Assembly: GCA_000727475.1 (NCBI GenBank)
Contig: KL647317.1
Coordinates: 62,001-126,000, forward strand
DNA from: Sarcocystis neurona
Taxonomy: Eukaryota; Apicomplexa; Conoidasida; Eucoccidiorida; Sarcocystidae
DNA length: 64,000 nt
Direction of reading: 5' to 3'
Below are positions 1 to 11,043 of this stretch, piece after piece. Both the position numbers and the translations under genes were made by a program. Numbering within the stretch: position 1 is the stretch's first letter; every line of letters starts with the position of its first letter. The notes beneath the pieces are model-generated. The model did not search any database. It worked only from the letters and a program-made list of their open reading frames with translations, and had not been told where the DNA came from.

Positions 1-1484
1 CGGGAAAAAGCGAATCACCTGCGGGCGAAAGAGGAGCAGGGACAGTCATCGATGGAAAGGCGGCAACGGGAGAACGAGCCCCGGCAGAAGGAGGCCGTCG
101 CGGAGATGAAGACGCAAAGAGGGGAGAGCAAGAAGAGAGAGAAACTTCACGCGTACATCCGGCTGCAGCATGCGGTGGGGCCTCTGGTGCTTTACGGGAA
201 ATGCCACGAGGACAGGCAGAAGCTGTTGCCGCCAACGCTGAGCAGAACGGTGGCGGGCAGACCACCTCACAAGAGCTTCAGGAAGAGAGGAAGAAAGGAT
301 TTCTACAGTATGGTTTGATAAAGCGTGGGGCAGCTTCGCGACTTACGGAATCGCGCAGCTGCGCTTTGGCAGAGGGAAGAGGACGTGAGACGTCGGCTCC
401 GTCTACTTCCACCTCTCTTCGTAAAAATACGTCTGGCTTGTGTGCAGGTCACTTGGCTTCCGCACACGCTGCTGTTGCAGATTCGCTCGCCACTGCCGGT
501 GCAGGTGATGCTGACGATCTGGCGGCCCGTGCCCTGATAGCAGAAGCAAAAGGCGGAAGCGCTGCTGCCGCTACAACAGCGTGGTGGGACGCAGCAGAAG
601 CAGCACGGGACGCAGTTCCAATCCTCGCTCGCAATGCCGAACTTGCGGCTCTGCGACGGAAGTTCAGACAACGCATGCAATCGCAGCAAGAGCAACAGAG
701 GCAACCCCAGCAGCAACAAAGCGAGCAGACACAGGAGGAGGCCCAGCACGAGCAACAGCTGCAGCAACGGCAATGCCGAGGACGCGGAGCTGCTTTCTAT
801 GAGAGACCGGATGTTTTCCCTGGGAGCATTGATTTCTTAAATAGGAGTCAAGCGGACAGGTATACGTGGGGCCGTGCTGCGGCAGATGTCAGAAATGCTC
901 GTAGCTATGGTCATACCGGTAGTACCCACGTGGAAGCATTGGCGCGTGACGCTGGTACTGCAGCTGACGCTGGAGGACACTCTGCTAATGTCGCTGGTGC
1001 ATCTTCTGCTGTTGTTGGGACTGCAACGGCTTTTGGTCCTGCTGCTGGTGACGACAGAGGAAGAAAAGACGTATTTGTAAATGGCAGCATAGCTGAACGG
1101 GGCGGGACCTCTCAGAAGCAGCAGCACACAACATTTTCTCGAGACGAAGCAGAGAAGGAGCTGTTGCGGCAGGAGCTGGATCTGTTACCTGACGCTCCGC
1201 AAGCGTACAGCGCCGCTTATGCTGCTGTGCCTGTTAGTGAATTTGGAATAGCGATGTTGCGGGGTATGGGATACAACCCCGCAGCTGCAACAGCAAAGAC
1301 AGCAGCTGTCGGTGAAGAAGAACATAAGAACGTAAAGAAGAGAATTTACACGCGGGCGGGACTTGGAAGCGAAACTGAGGTAGACAGATTGTGGACAGAA
1401 CGGGAGAAGAAGCTCAAAGAAGAAGCGATGAAGGAGAAGAAGAGAAAACTAGAGGAAATGAACAACAGCAGATACCACCGATAG
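1..1484 (+). CDS. G-patch spliceosome factor, Spp2/GPKOW-like, 5' partial
   Basis: The frame is open from the window edge (first full codon at base 3) to TAG at 1482-1484, so about 493 residues are visible and the start lies outside. Near the C-terminus the motif EFGIAMLRGMGY (about 1239-1274) matches the G-patch core of the Spp2/GPKOW/MOS2 family, which carries FGxAxLRGMG. It is followed by a YTRAGLG element and a very basic and acidic helical tail. In yeast and human these proteins activate the DEAH helicase Prp2/DHX16 during spliceosome activation in the nucleus; this role is transferred from the family. The N-terminal half is Ala/Glu-rich, with a Gln tract around 680-775 (CAG/CAA codons), as is common in coccidian nuclear proteins. 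No intron is evident in the visible part. Family assignment is fairly secure. Orthology to Spp2 rather than another G-patch protein is likely but rests on this one motif. Confidence 0.75.
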   Translation, partial: GKSESPAGERGAGTVIDGKAATGERAPAEGGRRGDEDAKRGEQEERETSRVHPAAACGGASGALREMPRGQAEAVAANAEQNGGGQTTSQELQEERKKGFLQYGLIKRGAASRLTESRSCALAEGRGRETSAPSTSTSLRKNTSGLCAGHLASAHAAVADSLATAGAGDADDLAARALIAEAKGGSAAAATTAWWDAAEAARDAVPILARNAELAALRRKFRQRMQSQQEQQRQPQQQQSEQTQEEAQHEQQLQQRQCRGRGAAFYERPDVFPGSIDFLNRSQADRYTWGRAAADVRNARSYGHTGSTHVEALARDAGTAADAGGHSANVAGASSAVVGTATAFGPAAGDDRGRKDVFVNGSIAERGGTSQKQQHTTFSRDEAEKELLRQELDLLPDAPQAYSAAYAAVPVSEFGIAMLRGMGYNPAAATAKTAAVGEEEHKNVKKRIYTRAGLGSETEVDRLWTEREKKLKEEAMKEKKRKLEEMNNSRYHR

Positions 1485-2007
1485 ATGCAGATATATATTG
1501 CAGGTGCATTTCTCATTGCAAGGCGCATGCGGCAAGAGATCATGGACAACAGAAGACTGCAGAGGGAAAGAATTGCGAGGGACATGCGGACGATTCAGAA
1601 GTACTAGTGTCTTGCAATCAGAGGTTGTGCAAATAGCCCGTACCCCAGGTGGGGAGAGGTATCGGGAAGAGTCGCACGTTTGGACAGGGATCCTTGGTGC
1701 ACTAGGGGGGCGCACACCGTACGTTGCACTGGATCATATTCGAAAGTGCATGTTCACAGGCAGAGCGGTAGGTAGGATGACTTCGACAAAAATACTGATC
1801 CTACGGTGACGCGCCGTAATAGATGCAACAACGTATGTTTTTATAAGGTAAAGGGTGCAGATAAACTGCGCAGGGTGTCGACTTTGATACGAACCGGTAA
1901 AATCAGGCGTATCGAGCTGTACGGCCACGTGTATTTGGCGTGTGCGTTAGTTCGTACGTTCCCGTCAACTTGGGTGGGTGTAAGCACGTGCGTACTCCTG
2001 CTGGAGT

Positions 2008-2064
2008 GCGTGCGTGTGTGTTTGTCTGTGTGTGTGGGTGTGTGTGTGTGTGTGTGTGTGTGTA
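2008..2064. repeat. GT/TG microsatellite
   Basis: An interrupted TG dinucleotide run of about 55 bases lies in the spacer after the G-patch gene. Apparent ORFs across it (Val/Cys or Thr/His runs) are artefacts of the repeat. Confidence 0.9.
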
Positions 2065-2611
2065 GCGCGCCTGTTTTGGTACACACTTCACATGTGCGTG
2101 TGATGCGGTTAACATGCGGAGACAGACTAGCTGCGGAGTTTACTTCAGATAACTCTTCTGCAGCAGACTGAGTGGAAAGATGCCACTGGTAAAATCTTTG
2201 TATGCAGGGTTTTCCACCGTACGTCAGCGGCATGCTTTTGTGCTATCTGCGTGCATGTTCTTGTGTTTCGAACACACATACATTTTTTGCGCCATGGTCG
2301 AGGAGAAGGAGGGGGCGCCGTGACGTTTCCAGAATGCACACAGCAGCTCCACCTTTCAAGTGATGCACTGGTTTAATGTAAGAAGAAAAAAGGGGTACAA
2401 TTCCGTTGCTCGCCACTCTGCAGGGAACGATTTCCCTGTCCACCTCTCTGTGGCCGACGTCGCTCTCTTTCTGAATGTTGTGCACGCACGTAGTGTCTGC
2501 CGAGCAATAGCACAAGTCCACGGTTTAAAACATTAAGTGATATGGGCTTCCCACAGGATATCGGCCGGTTTGAACATTTACACACTTTTGCGTGCTGCAT
2601 TTTGCATTCGC

Positions 2612-3241
2612 ATGAGGGTATACGATACAATTGTAGCTCCCAGTGTGCTTCTGCTATTGCTCGCTGCTAGCTTGTCTAGTGCAGCGCACGACGCACTGGT
2701 GCCACTGTCGATTCTGTGCTGCCGCTACGCTTTTCTCACCTCTGCGCCATCCCTTTTTCAATCCGCGCACTTTGCATGTCCGCTTCTCGCTGAAAATTAT
2801 AATGTCGCAGTATATGTACTGTTGCAGACACGTATCTCGCGGGACTGCCGGGCTGTTATTTTGCTTCCCGAGGGGGCACGTGTCGGAAAGTCTGCAGCAG
2901 CTTCGGAGCCGCCTCTTTGCTGTAAATCCTTATACTGCAGTCTCCAGGGGGATACAGCAGAAGTATCTGGTTACGTTTTTGGGTGGACACGAAAAATGGG
3001 AACATTGTGCGGCTGCATTGCCAACTGCTTGCCGGTGTTCTATGCAGGAGGCACGTGCAATGTAGCACACATCGGTGCACGTGTACGCTTCTGTGTTAAA
3101 GGTGTACACCTGCGTACCCCCTACCAAATGCACATACAGTCTGTTCGTTTCACATGCAAAGACACACGAAGTTCGAGTGGAACCAACGAAGGTAATCTTC
3201 ACTCTCTTTTTATGAGATTGCCTGGATCGTATCTGCCCTAG
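2612..3241 (+). CDS. Cys-rich secreted-protein-like ORF, uncertain
   Basis: An uninterrupted ORF of 209 codons starts at ATG 2612. An in-frame GTG/ATG-type extension reaches 2537. It opens with a basic residue and then a strongly hydrophobic stretch (VAPSVLLLLLAASLSSAA) that looks like a cleavable signal peptide. The remainder has about 15 cysteines, including CC pairs and a CGCIANC cluster. No family is recognised. A stretch of this length without stops is uncommon by chance in this composition but not impossible. No homologous repeat, intron border or clear start context supports it further. It could be a small secreted protein, one exon of a larger gene, or a chance ORF. Confidence 0.3.
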   Translation: MRVYDTIVAPSVLLLLLAASLSSAAHDALVPLSILCCRYAFLTSAPSLFQSAHFACPLLAENYNVAVYVLLQTRISRDCRAVILLPEGARVGKSAAASEPPLCCKSLYCSLQGDTAEVSGYVFGWTRKMGTLCGCIANCLPVFYAGGTCNVAHIGARVRFCVKGVHLRTPYQMHIQSVRFTCKDTRSSSGTNEGNLHSLFMRLPGSYLP

Positions 3242-6200
3242 TGCGCTGCCGCAGGCATGAAGACATACGCATCTGTACAGAGAAGTAAGGGAGGAAGTTT
3301 TGCCACATTTTTAATGTCCTGAGGGTACGCCTGTGCTTTGCTACCGGCCTCATAATTCTAACGTAGCACACCTGGCGGAAATCGAAGCTGGGTTGACGGC
3401 GCAGCTAGTGCAGATACTACGGAATCACGTAGTGCCCTGATTTTGGGGAAGGTCACCTCAGGAAGGACTAGCACACCTGAAGAATCGTAAAGGATTTGGG
3501 ACATTTGGAACAAGTAACATGGTATTGAAATCACTCGAGATGCACGTGTTTTCACCGTTGTACATGTGTACTGTGTAAATTCAGACGCACATTTCCTCGT
3601 TGGAGTTTCCTGACTAGATCAAGGGTCTGAGTCGTCGCACATTGCGTCGCGTTGCCTAATCGGTGCCTCCTTCCACATCTGCATTCGTTTGATGAGGGCG
3701 AGCACGATTGTTTGATCAGATGTTCAGTACTTCGTATATCAGTGTTGATGTCTAGATGTCGTATACCTCCTCTTTAAAGCATACACGTCGTCTCCAGAGT
3801 TGCTGCCCTGGTGTTGGGCCCTGTCCTACGCATATGTTAAATCAACAATTGTGCAGCCGTTTACCACAACTGCTTCTTTTCCGGCACATTTTATAGTGGT
3901 TCGTTCTCTTATATGTTGAAGGCTTCCCTAAGCTCGACGTAATGCGGGCGTGGCTACTGCAAACAGCTACACACAACATAGGCCATAATGGAGAAGGACT
4001 GTAGCATGTGCTCTGAAAAGATCAACTTACTTGACCGTGACTCTAGGTGCATCTATGTGCAACTCGTTCGCAAAAGTTTCTATTCGCATGTAAACGCAAG
4101 ATACCTCTGTATGCGGTAACAAAGAGAGTTTGTGCGACACGTTTTTTGTGGACGCGGCAAGTCACATGAATATTAATTCATGCTAATTTACATCGACTCA
4201 CTATTGTGTGAAGCTTGTGTCCCTTCTGATGAACCTTCTAGAAAATTTGTATGACTTCCACGTAATATTCTACTTCATTATCATTTTGGCGTGTCGTGCG
4301 CTCCTGGTGCTTGCAGCCTTCCTGCAACGAAGTGACGTCAAATGCACTTTAGAGGCGTTGCAGAACGACGTAGCCGTGTTAGTCGCGAACCTGCATAAAA
4401 TTGTTCGTACACGTAGTGAGCACACCACGCTCTCACACCGCAACTTTCTGCAGGAATAAACGATTTTCATGGTCAATCGCAACATCGGCGTGAGTGTAAT
4501 GCCTCTTCAATCATTCTGTTGTGAAGGGCATGTGCCCAGACAATACTCACACAAAATTGCTTGCGCTGGTGTTATGAGCGTACAATGCCTGCGTTGTCGG
4601 AAACACTCTTTTGAGCCACTAAGTCCACAACGGTGACAAGCTTGGTTCAGACTCTTCGTTAAAACGTGCCTCAATAAAAGCCCGAATTGGGCAGGTAAAA
4701 TCAATTCGAGTCTCACTCGCTTGATGTTCTTACGTCAGTTCTTCAGGCATTCGTCAGCAGCCTCGCATTTACGGTCAGAGGCGCGCTGCAGCCCGCAAAG
4801 ATGTCACCTTGTGAGACAAGTTTCCATTGGAGCTGCGTCTTCTCCATCCACAGCAGTAGTCGTTATTATTTTTCATCGAGAAGCCTCTATTCGGGGTGCA
4901 TTGAGGATGCCCGTAACGAAGCACTTAGAGGCCGTCCCTTCGAATATATATGCTCAGACGCTTAGTTGGCATCTTCGCATGCTTTCGAGTGTATGGAAAC
5001 ATGACATGATAGGTAATGGAAGCGTGCAACTTTGTTGCTATTGTACACTGCAGAACATTTGCTGCTCGTGGTTGTGCAGTATGACAGATTAGCTACGACC
5101 TTCAAGATTACCTGAACTGCCTGACGCATGGACACTACACACCTTTGCACACAGGCTGCTTGTAGATGGACTGCACGACTGCTTTCAGAGTAACCCTCCA
5201 GATGACCTGAAAGACATAAATGTATTTGACCACTACGGTAGCTGTTTGATAGTAGTCCATTACGGACTCTTTCCGTACGCTTTCCCGCGTGCTTGTTATC
5301 AGCTGCTTCGTATCCATTTACAACAAGTCTGGCGATGGCGCTCTCTCCGGAGACATACGCAGCTGGAAGTGCACCCCGCGAGTACTTCAGTTTTGCGAGT
5401 AAGGGAGTGCTGAGGCGCACTTTTCATATCGATGCTTAAAATTACCATGCAGGGACGAAACAGATAGTTGGAGCTCAGCCGCATTTCACCTTCGTAAAAC
5501 GGAAGCGACACAAGGATATCGGCGTCGAAATGTCCACCATTGCTTCATGCGTGAAAATGTGAACACGCGTGCGTCTTCATCGGACTTAAAATTTGTCTGT
5601 TTATCCGTGGTCCACCAATCTGGTGCTGCTTTCCAGTGACAGCATGTAAGAGGACTTTTCGCTGCTTCTGAGAGAGGGGGGAAGCAACTCTGGCCCAGTA
5701 AATCCCGGTGGAAGGAGATAGGCGACATACTGTCTGAAGATCTCAATGTACATGCTAAGATGCGAAGTGCTCCCTGTTCTTTTGTGACTCGTCAGGATAC
5801 TGAATGCCAACGAATATACAATCGCTTACGGTGGGTCGGCGTAGCCCACCTCGTAAGGGCAGGGTATTGTTCATCGGGAGATTGAATGGCTGACGGAAGC
5901 GACTCAATTCTGAGTCACAGATACCGCCAGTCTTCTTCAATAGCCAGTGTGCAGGGTGACACCAACTCGCTTACAACGCGAATATGCTTTTGTTCCAAAA
6001 CCGAAGCTGCTAGAATGTGTTCGTCCTCCAGCTTATGGCTGTTGGATATGTGCTCAGAACCTTGCTGCCAACTTCCGTTGGTGAGACGGCGCTAGACTAG
6101 GGGTAGCTCTTGTATTTTTTGTGTGTTTGGGGGTCTTCAGCAGCTGCATGTGGTTCAATCGATGAGCACCTGGAGTCGCTACAGTTACAAATGCAACATA

Positions 6201-6400
6201 GCGGATGCAGCCGAAAAAAATTTGTAAGCTGCTTTAGTAAATGAGTGAAGCAGCTGGACGCCTCCATATATCGACGTGTTTACGTCCGAGAAAGCTCTTA
6301 GAGTACTGACGTGTCTTCCTCCGCCGTGCCTCGCAAATTAACTCCACAGGCGTTAATTCCCACGCCAAGCCTAATGCACACTAAATGAACATCTTCGCGT

Positions 6401-6470
6401 CTGTGTGTGTGTGTGTGTCTGTCTGTGTGTCTGTCTGTGTCTGTGTCTGTATGTCTGTGTGTGTGTGCGC
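6401..6470. repeat. GT/GTCT compound microsatellite
   Basis: About 70 bases of TG dinucleotides mixed with TCTG tetranucleotides. It lies in non-coding spacer. Confidence 0.9.
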
Positions 6471-7726
6471 GTAGATAAACGTTTGTCAGGGAATTCAAAG
6501 CAATATGAAACATACTACCACTGTGGTTCCGCATATGGATTTCCTACACCAATAACGAACTCGAATGCGACATGAGTGCCCGTAGGCGTAAACGCACACG
6601 TCTATCGGGTTATAAGATGACACATGTGTACCACACTTGCAGACAAGGATAATAGTGCACTCGAGTAGCCTGTAATGGCAGGATGGTGAGTGAAGCAGCT
6701 TCATATTTCGTACCCGAGAAACAGAAACATGCGAACGGCGTCTACATTGATACAGAGCTGTGAGAGAAGTGCGCCGGAAGCTTGATGCATCCGCTGTCAG
6801 GCATCCTGACCATTTAGACCACACAGGATCGGCGACTGTGCCTCTCCCATGAATAAAGTCATGGCCAGTGAATTAGGCTCATGAACCGGCCTGTCTATGT
6901 AGCTGTTCCGTCCGCTCTAGAGAATCTCGCAGACGTACCATATACAACAGATATATACGCGCTTACGTCTCGACATTACAACACCATCTCCGGTGGAATG
7001 AATACGGTAAAGTGTTCAGCGTGTTTTCTCACGGCGGAGCCGGTGGCGCGCGACTGACTGCTCATCTTGTGTGCTAGGTCCACAAGGAAACACGCAAGTC
7101 GCCAGTTTGTCGGTTGCAAACAACTGCCACTGCTACGATACATACCTGAGTAATAGTGCAGATAGACATCTGACAAGAAGCACGAAATCGAAGCTGTTGG
7201 GTTCAGGTGTAATTCATTCGCATCTTTATACGGCGACGCTGTTTTAGAAGTAAAAAGTCGGTTTGGGCGTATACAAAACTTCGGCTCTCTACGCGACCAC
7301 TGATACGCACACGCATGCCAAAACGTCTACGCAGTACCACGCTGTATACCTAGCGGCACTCTAACCTTATCCACAAAGTAGTGACTACTATATACTCTAT
7401 GTGTGTGCCCTCCATTGAGCAGTCAATAATCTACATACGTACTACTAACGCGCGCCCGAGCTCGGCCTCCCGCAGCACGTATATTCTGCGCCCTCGCCGC
7501 TTCGCAACGACCGCTCGGTCGTTGCGTCACAGGCTCACGGCTTCTACAGTTTCGTTGGGGTGCTCCGCTGCCACGTTGTCGTCTGACCATACATAGCTAC
7601 GCATTTACATACACAATAATTGTACAAACACAGATATTTACACAAGGGCTGATTTCGTCAGAAGGGAAAGGAGAGGTAAAGAAGATTTCGCACACAGAGG
7701 GCCCCGTGCGTGTTGATTGGGCGCCG

Positions 7727-7860
7727 CTACTGGTGCTGTTGGTGTTGGTGCTGCCGCTGCTGCCGGTGCGGCTGTTGCTGCTTCACTGTTGCTGGTGTTC
7801 TTGCTGATCCTGGTGCTCTTGCTGCTGGTGTTGCCGCTGCTCCTGCTGTTGCCGACGAAC
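7727..7860 (-). repeat. GCN/CAG-type triplet-rich tract
   Basis: A degenerate triplet tract reads as GCTGCTGCC/GTTGCTGGT-type units on the plus strand. On the minus strand an open frame (7638-7943) reads it as Ala/Pro/Thr-rich residues after a Ser/Asn-rich segment. Triplet tracts of this type are frequent inside coccidian coding exons, so a minus-strand exon is possible. No splice sites or conserved sequence support one, so I call only the repeat. Confidence 0.55.
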
Positions 7861-8900
7861 TGTAGAGCGTAATGCTGCAGCCTGTGACTGCCATACATGA
7901 AAGTTGTACGGGCATGCCGTATCGCGTCTATCTCATCCGTCATGTATGCACCACCTCCTTTGGGCCCTTCTCTATTTGCAAGCGCAGGTTTTCAGCGATT
8001 TGGCTTTCCGTATTCTTAGCACCTGTGCACTTGCCGTGATGGGTGCGGCACAAGTGGTTCCACTTACACACAGACGTCAGCGTGCGCCTTAAAGTCCGGC
8101 ATTTCTTCACAGTGTATGCGTAGCATCTCACAAACTCTTTAGAAGTTGCTTTACGAAATATACACAGATACGGAGGGAGCTACTATATACACTTCATTAC
8201 ATAACACTGGACACGTAGCTTTACCTGTGGACAACCGAGTCGTGCCGATGAAAGTGTACAGGTAAAAGTTGTAACGGGAAGAACACAACGGAGAATCTGT
8301 GGTCAGGTTGCATCCTTAATACTACCGTGTACCTAGAAAACGCAGGCATTGCATGTACTGACTTGTTGCATTCGAGGAGGCACTGGCTGCGCGATTACCG
8401 TCTCTTCTGTATTCAGCCCCCGTGCTAAGCTGGAACTCCGTCGAGCGACTCTTTGTATCTTAACAGTGGTCTGTGCAGATGAAGTTGCTTTTATCTCCCG
8501 CGTGTTCCACAGGCTGAAATAGCATCATTGGCCGTGACGTCCCGGCATCGCTGCACTTCAGCTGGGACAAGTATTTGATGAAGAGGCAATACTACTGAGC
8601 ATGTTGTACGCTGTGGTACGCTTGTTACCAATGACACATATACGTCTGTTTACTCTTTCTGTAGCACATTTTCACGAAGAGTTACTGGTCATTCTCTACG
8701 CTTTCGGACGCCGTAATGCAAGAATAATGCGGGCCAACCTTATGCATGAGTCATTGGTGTTGAGAAGATTCTACGTAGGGTCAGCTTAGTGAGGAAGCTC
8801 CGACTTCTTGCGAAGTGATCAAAGTGCTCCACGCGTAACATTTTCAGTGCTGTACATGACAGTCCAGTTCGTACGTTCGTTGCTGCATCTTGCTGAGGTT

Positions 8901-9034
8901 ATGCCTCCGTAGAAATACTCCACTGTTTGCTGTACCCCAAAGTGAAGTGCGTACCCCACGTTTTCATATGTCTCCGTAGAAATACTCCACTGTTTGCTGT
9001 ACCCCAAAGTGAAGTGCGTACCCCACGTTTTCAT
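8901..9034. repeat. 67-bp tandem duplication, two copies
   Basis: Copy 1 (8901-8967) and copy 2 (8968-9034) are direct, adjacent and identical except for one C/T difference near their 5' end. The unit starts ATG(C/T)CTCCGTAG and ends CCACGTTTTCAT. The near identity points to a recent duplication. The minus-strand ORF here repeats its peptide only because of the DNA duplication; I see no sign that it is coding. Confidence 0.95.
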
Positions 9035-10212
9035 TGTGCTGCTTCGCCCTCGACATTTGCGCCCCTAATGCTGGAATGCTACAAGCGTGATTCCATTGAG
9101 GAAAGCACCGTTTGTCCCGGAATGAACACCATTTGTGGCCTCACGGCGGTACGTGTAATCATCCGTGACCAGTGGGATATGGTGCGAACGACAAAGCGAA
9201 AAATGTAATGCGTTACCAAGCCAGATCACTCGACGCACACGGTTCTGCCATGCAGTTGCGCAGGACAAAGTCAGAAAATAAATCTGTTGTAGCCAAATTC
9301 GCAAGAGGTAGGTGTGCATACAGGCGTATAGGTATGCACGCATTTAGTCACCTACCCATTAATCTGTGACCAAATATGTGAACGTTGCGCAGATGACGAT
9401 TAAGTCGTGACGCTTCTTCCAATTCGGTGTGTGCGTCACGCTTAAACCTCGTTCCAACACAGTATTTGTTTGGAAGCGCACAATCTACCATCTTCCGTCT
9501 CGAGGAAGGAGGAAAATTGCGGGGACGGGCGATGCACTTTGTGCCAGGTGAACCCTCCAGCATGTGCAGCCACCCCTGTGTGGCGTGTCAAAGCTGTCAC
9601 TTCTACAGTGGATGCCGGAGGGCGAACTGTGCCTCGCTTGCTCTGTTCCAATAGATATAGCATGTTTAGGACCAACGTGCATTCGCGAAAAGTACACTGA
9701 TGCATACGTATATTTCTGTACACAACTACGTGTGCAAACACACCTTATCACAATTGTACATCTCAGTCATCTGGGCTGCGTTTGGGCCGACTTTACCTGC
9801 TTACTGTGGCTTACCCACCATATTGCTGCTCGCCTTTTTTCTTTTTAAGCTCGACCCGGCGTCTAGAGCCATCTTTCGAGAGGATAATACTGGCTCGAAC
9901 TAGTCGCAAATTTGTGTTTGACTGATATGTGTTCGTCTACTGCAGGGTAAATTCTCTTTTCTCGTGAACTCAGACGGTTAAACTACATCACGGAGCGTAT
10001 CGAAGAAGGATCCATAACGCACACTTTTTTGAAGTGCCTCTCTGCTTCTTCATGTCGGTGTTCACACAGCTGCTTGTCTCGCTCTGTGTCTGTGTGTTGT
10101 TTCTCTTTTGCACTGGATGCATATCCATTGTGCCTCTACTGAACACTTTTCCACCTTTGCAAGCAGGAACTCCTTTTCTGACGTCGTGCTGGCTCGTTGT
10201 TTAGACACAAAC

Positions 10213-11043
10213 ATGGCTTCTTTGCTGTTCACTACTAGGCGAAAGCCTACCAGTTTTCGCCCAGCAGGTACTCGCCGTATGCAGGCCTTGCAGCTAAGGC
10301 TAATCCTCTGGTTCTTCACCGCTGTGTGTGTGACGGATACGGCACGTGCCCCGGGGAATGTTTTTACGGCATCCCCTCCAACCGCTGCTGGCAGCAGCCA
10401 CAGGAACATGCTTGCACAAGCCGGTTTGACACACAGGGAGTCAGAAGGCTCAGCAGGCGACACGACAGCAACAGGACTATCAATGCAACCAGGCACCACT
10501 CTGGTAACAGCAGCTGCTACCCTTTCTTCCCAGGCTCCTAGGGGGTCAGAACGAGAGGAAGCAAAGTGGGGGGCAACACGATATGGCAAAGGAACAGAAG
10601 TTGTGGAGGTCCTTGCAGGAAAGCTCAATACGGAAGGAGAGGACACACAAAGAAGCAGTCAAGATGTGCATGGCAGAAGACTTCAACAAGGAAGTACAGA
10701 ACAGCAGCTGTGCTGCAGACGTACCTCGCGTCCGCCGCTGTTCCCAACACAACTGAGCCCACCCGACGACAAAGCAAACGGACTGCCTTTACAAGTAGAA
10801 CGAAATCCTCCCACGGGCGCAAAAGTGACCGCACCAGCAGAAAAGGAGCCACGTTGTGGCGCTGAAGACTCTGCTGCTGCACGTCGTAGGAACACAGAGG
10901 CTATTGAGGCGGTGACTCATCAACCGCGCGCTCTAGCAGCGATAGCAGAAGACGGGCACACACAATGCCGTGGAGAAAGCGAGCACAGTGGAAATGGCAC
11001 GTGCGCAAGACGGTTAGGTTCATTGGAGTGGCCAACCATAACG
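10213..11043 (+). CDS. Exon 1 of the giant gene: signal sequence and low-complexity N-terminal region
   Basis: ATG at 10213 has the context AAACATGGC, the same as the other well-placed start in this window. The open frame reaches further up to 10108 but lacks a good start there. The first 45 residues hold a basic segment and then a hydrophobic run (LQLRLILWFFTAVCV) ending in TARA, which fits a signal peptide. A second ATG at 10279 would give a shorter, more standard signal. The rest (about 230 residues) is Ser/Thr/Arg/Glu-rich with no recognised domain. The proposed donor after ACG at 11043 (GTACGC) leaves phase 0. This is the phase at which every later unit starts, which supports the border. 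Confidence 0.65.

Larger units (their letters stand above)
3242..10212. other. Spacer without a supportable gene
   Basis: Apart from the microsatellite, triplet tract and tandem duplication listed separately, I see only short ORFs with random-looking composition on both strands. A pyrimidine-rich stretch just before 10213 (10030-10110) probably belongs to the promoter or leader of the following gene. No RNA gene was recognised. Confidence 0.5.

Noticed and set aside
10108..10212. Upstream extension of exon 1 to an earlier in-frame ATG at 10108
   Set aside because: It would put 35 residues before the signal sequence, and the start context is poor. The ATG at 10213 has the better context.
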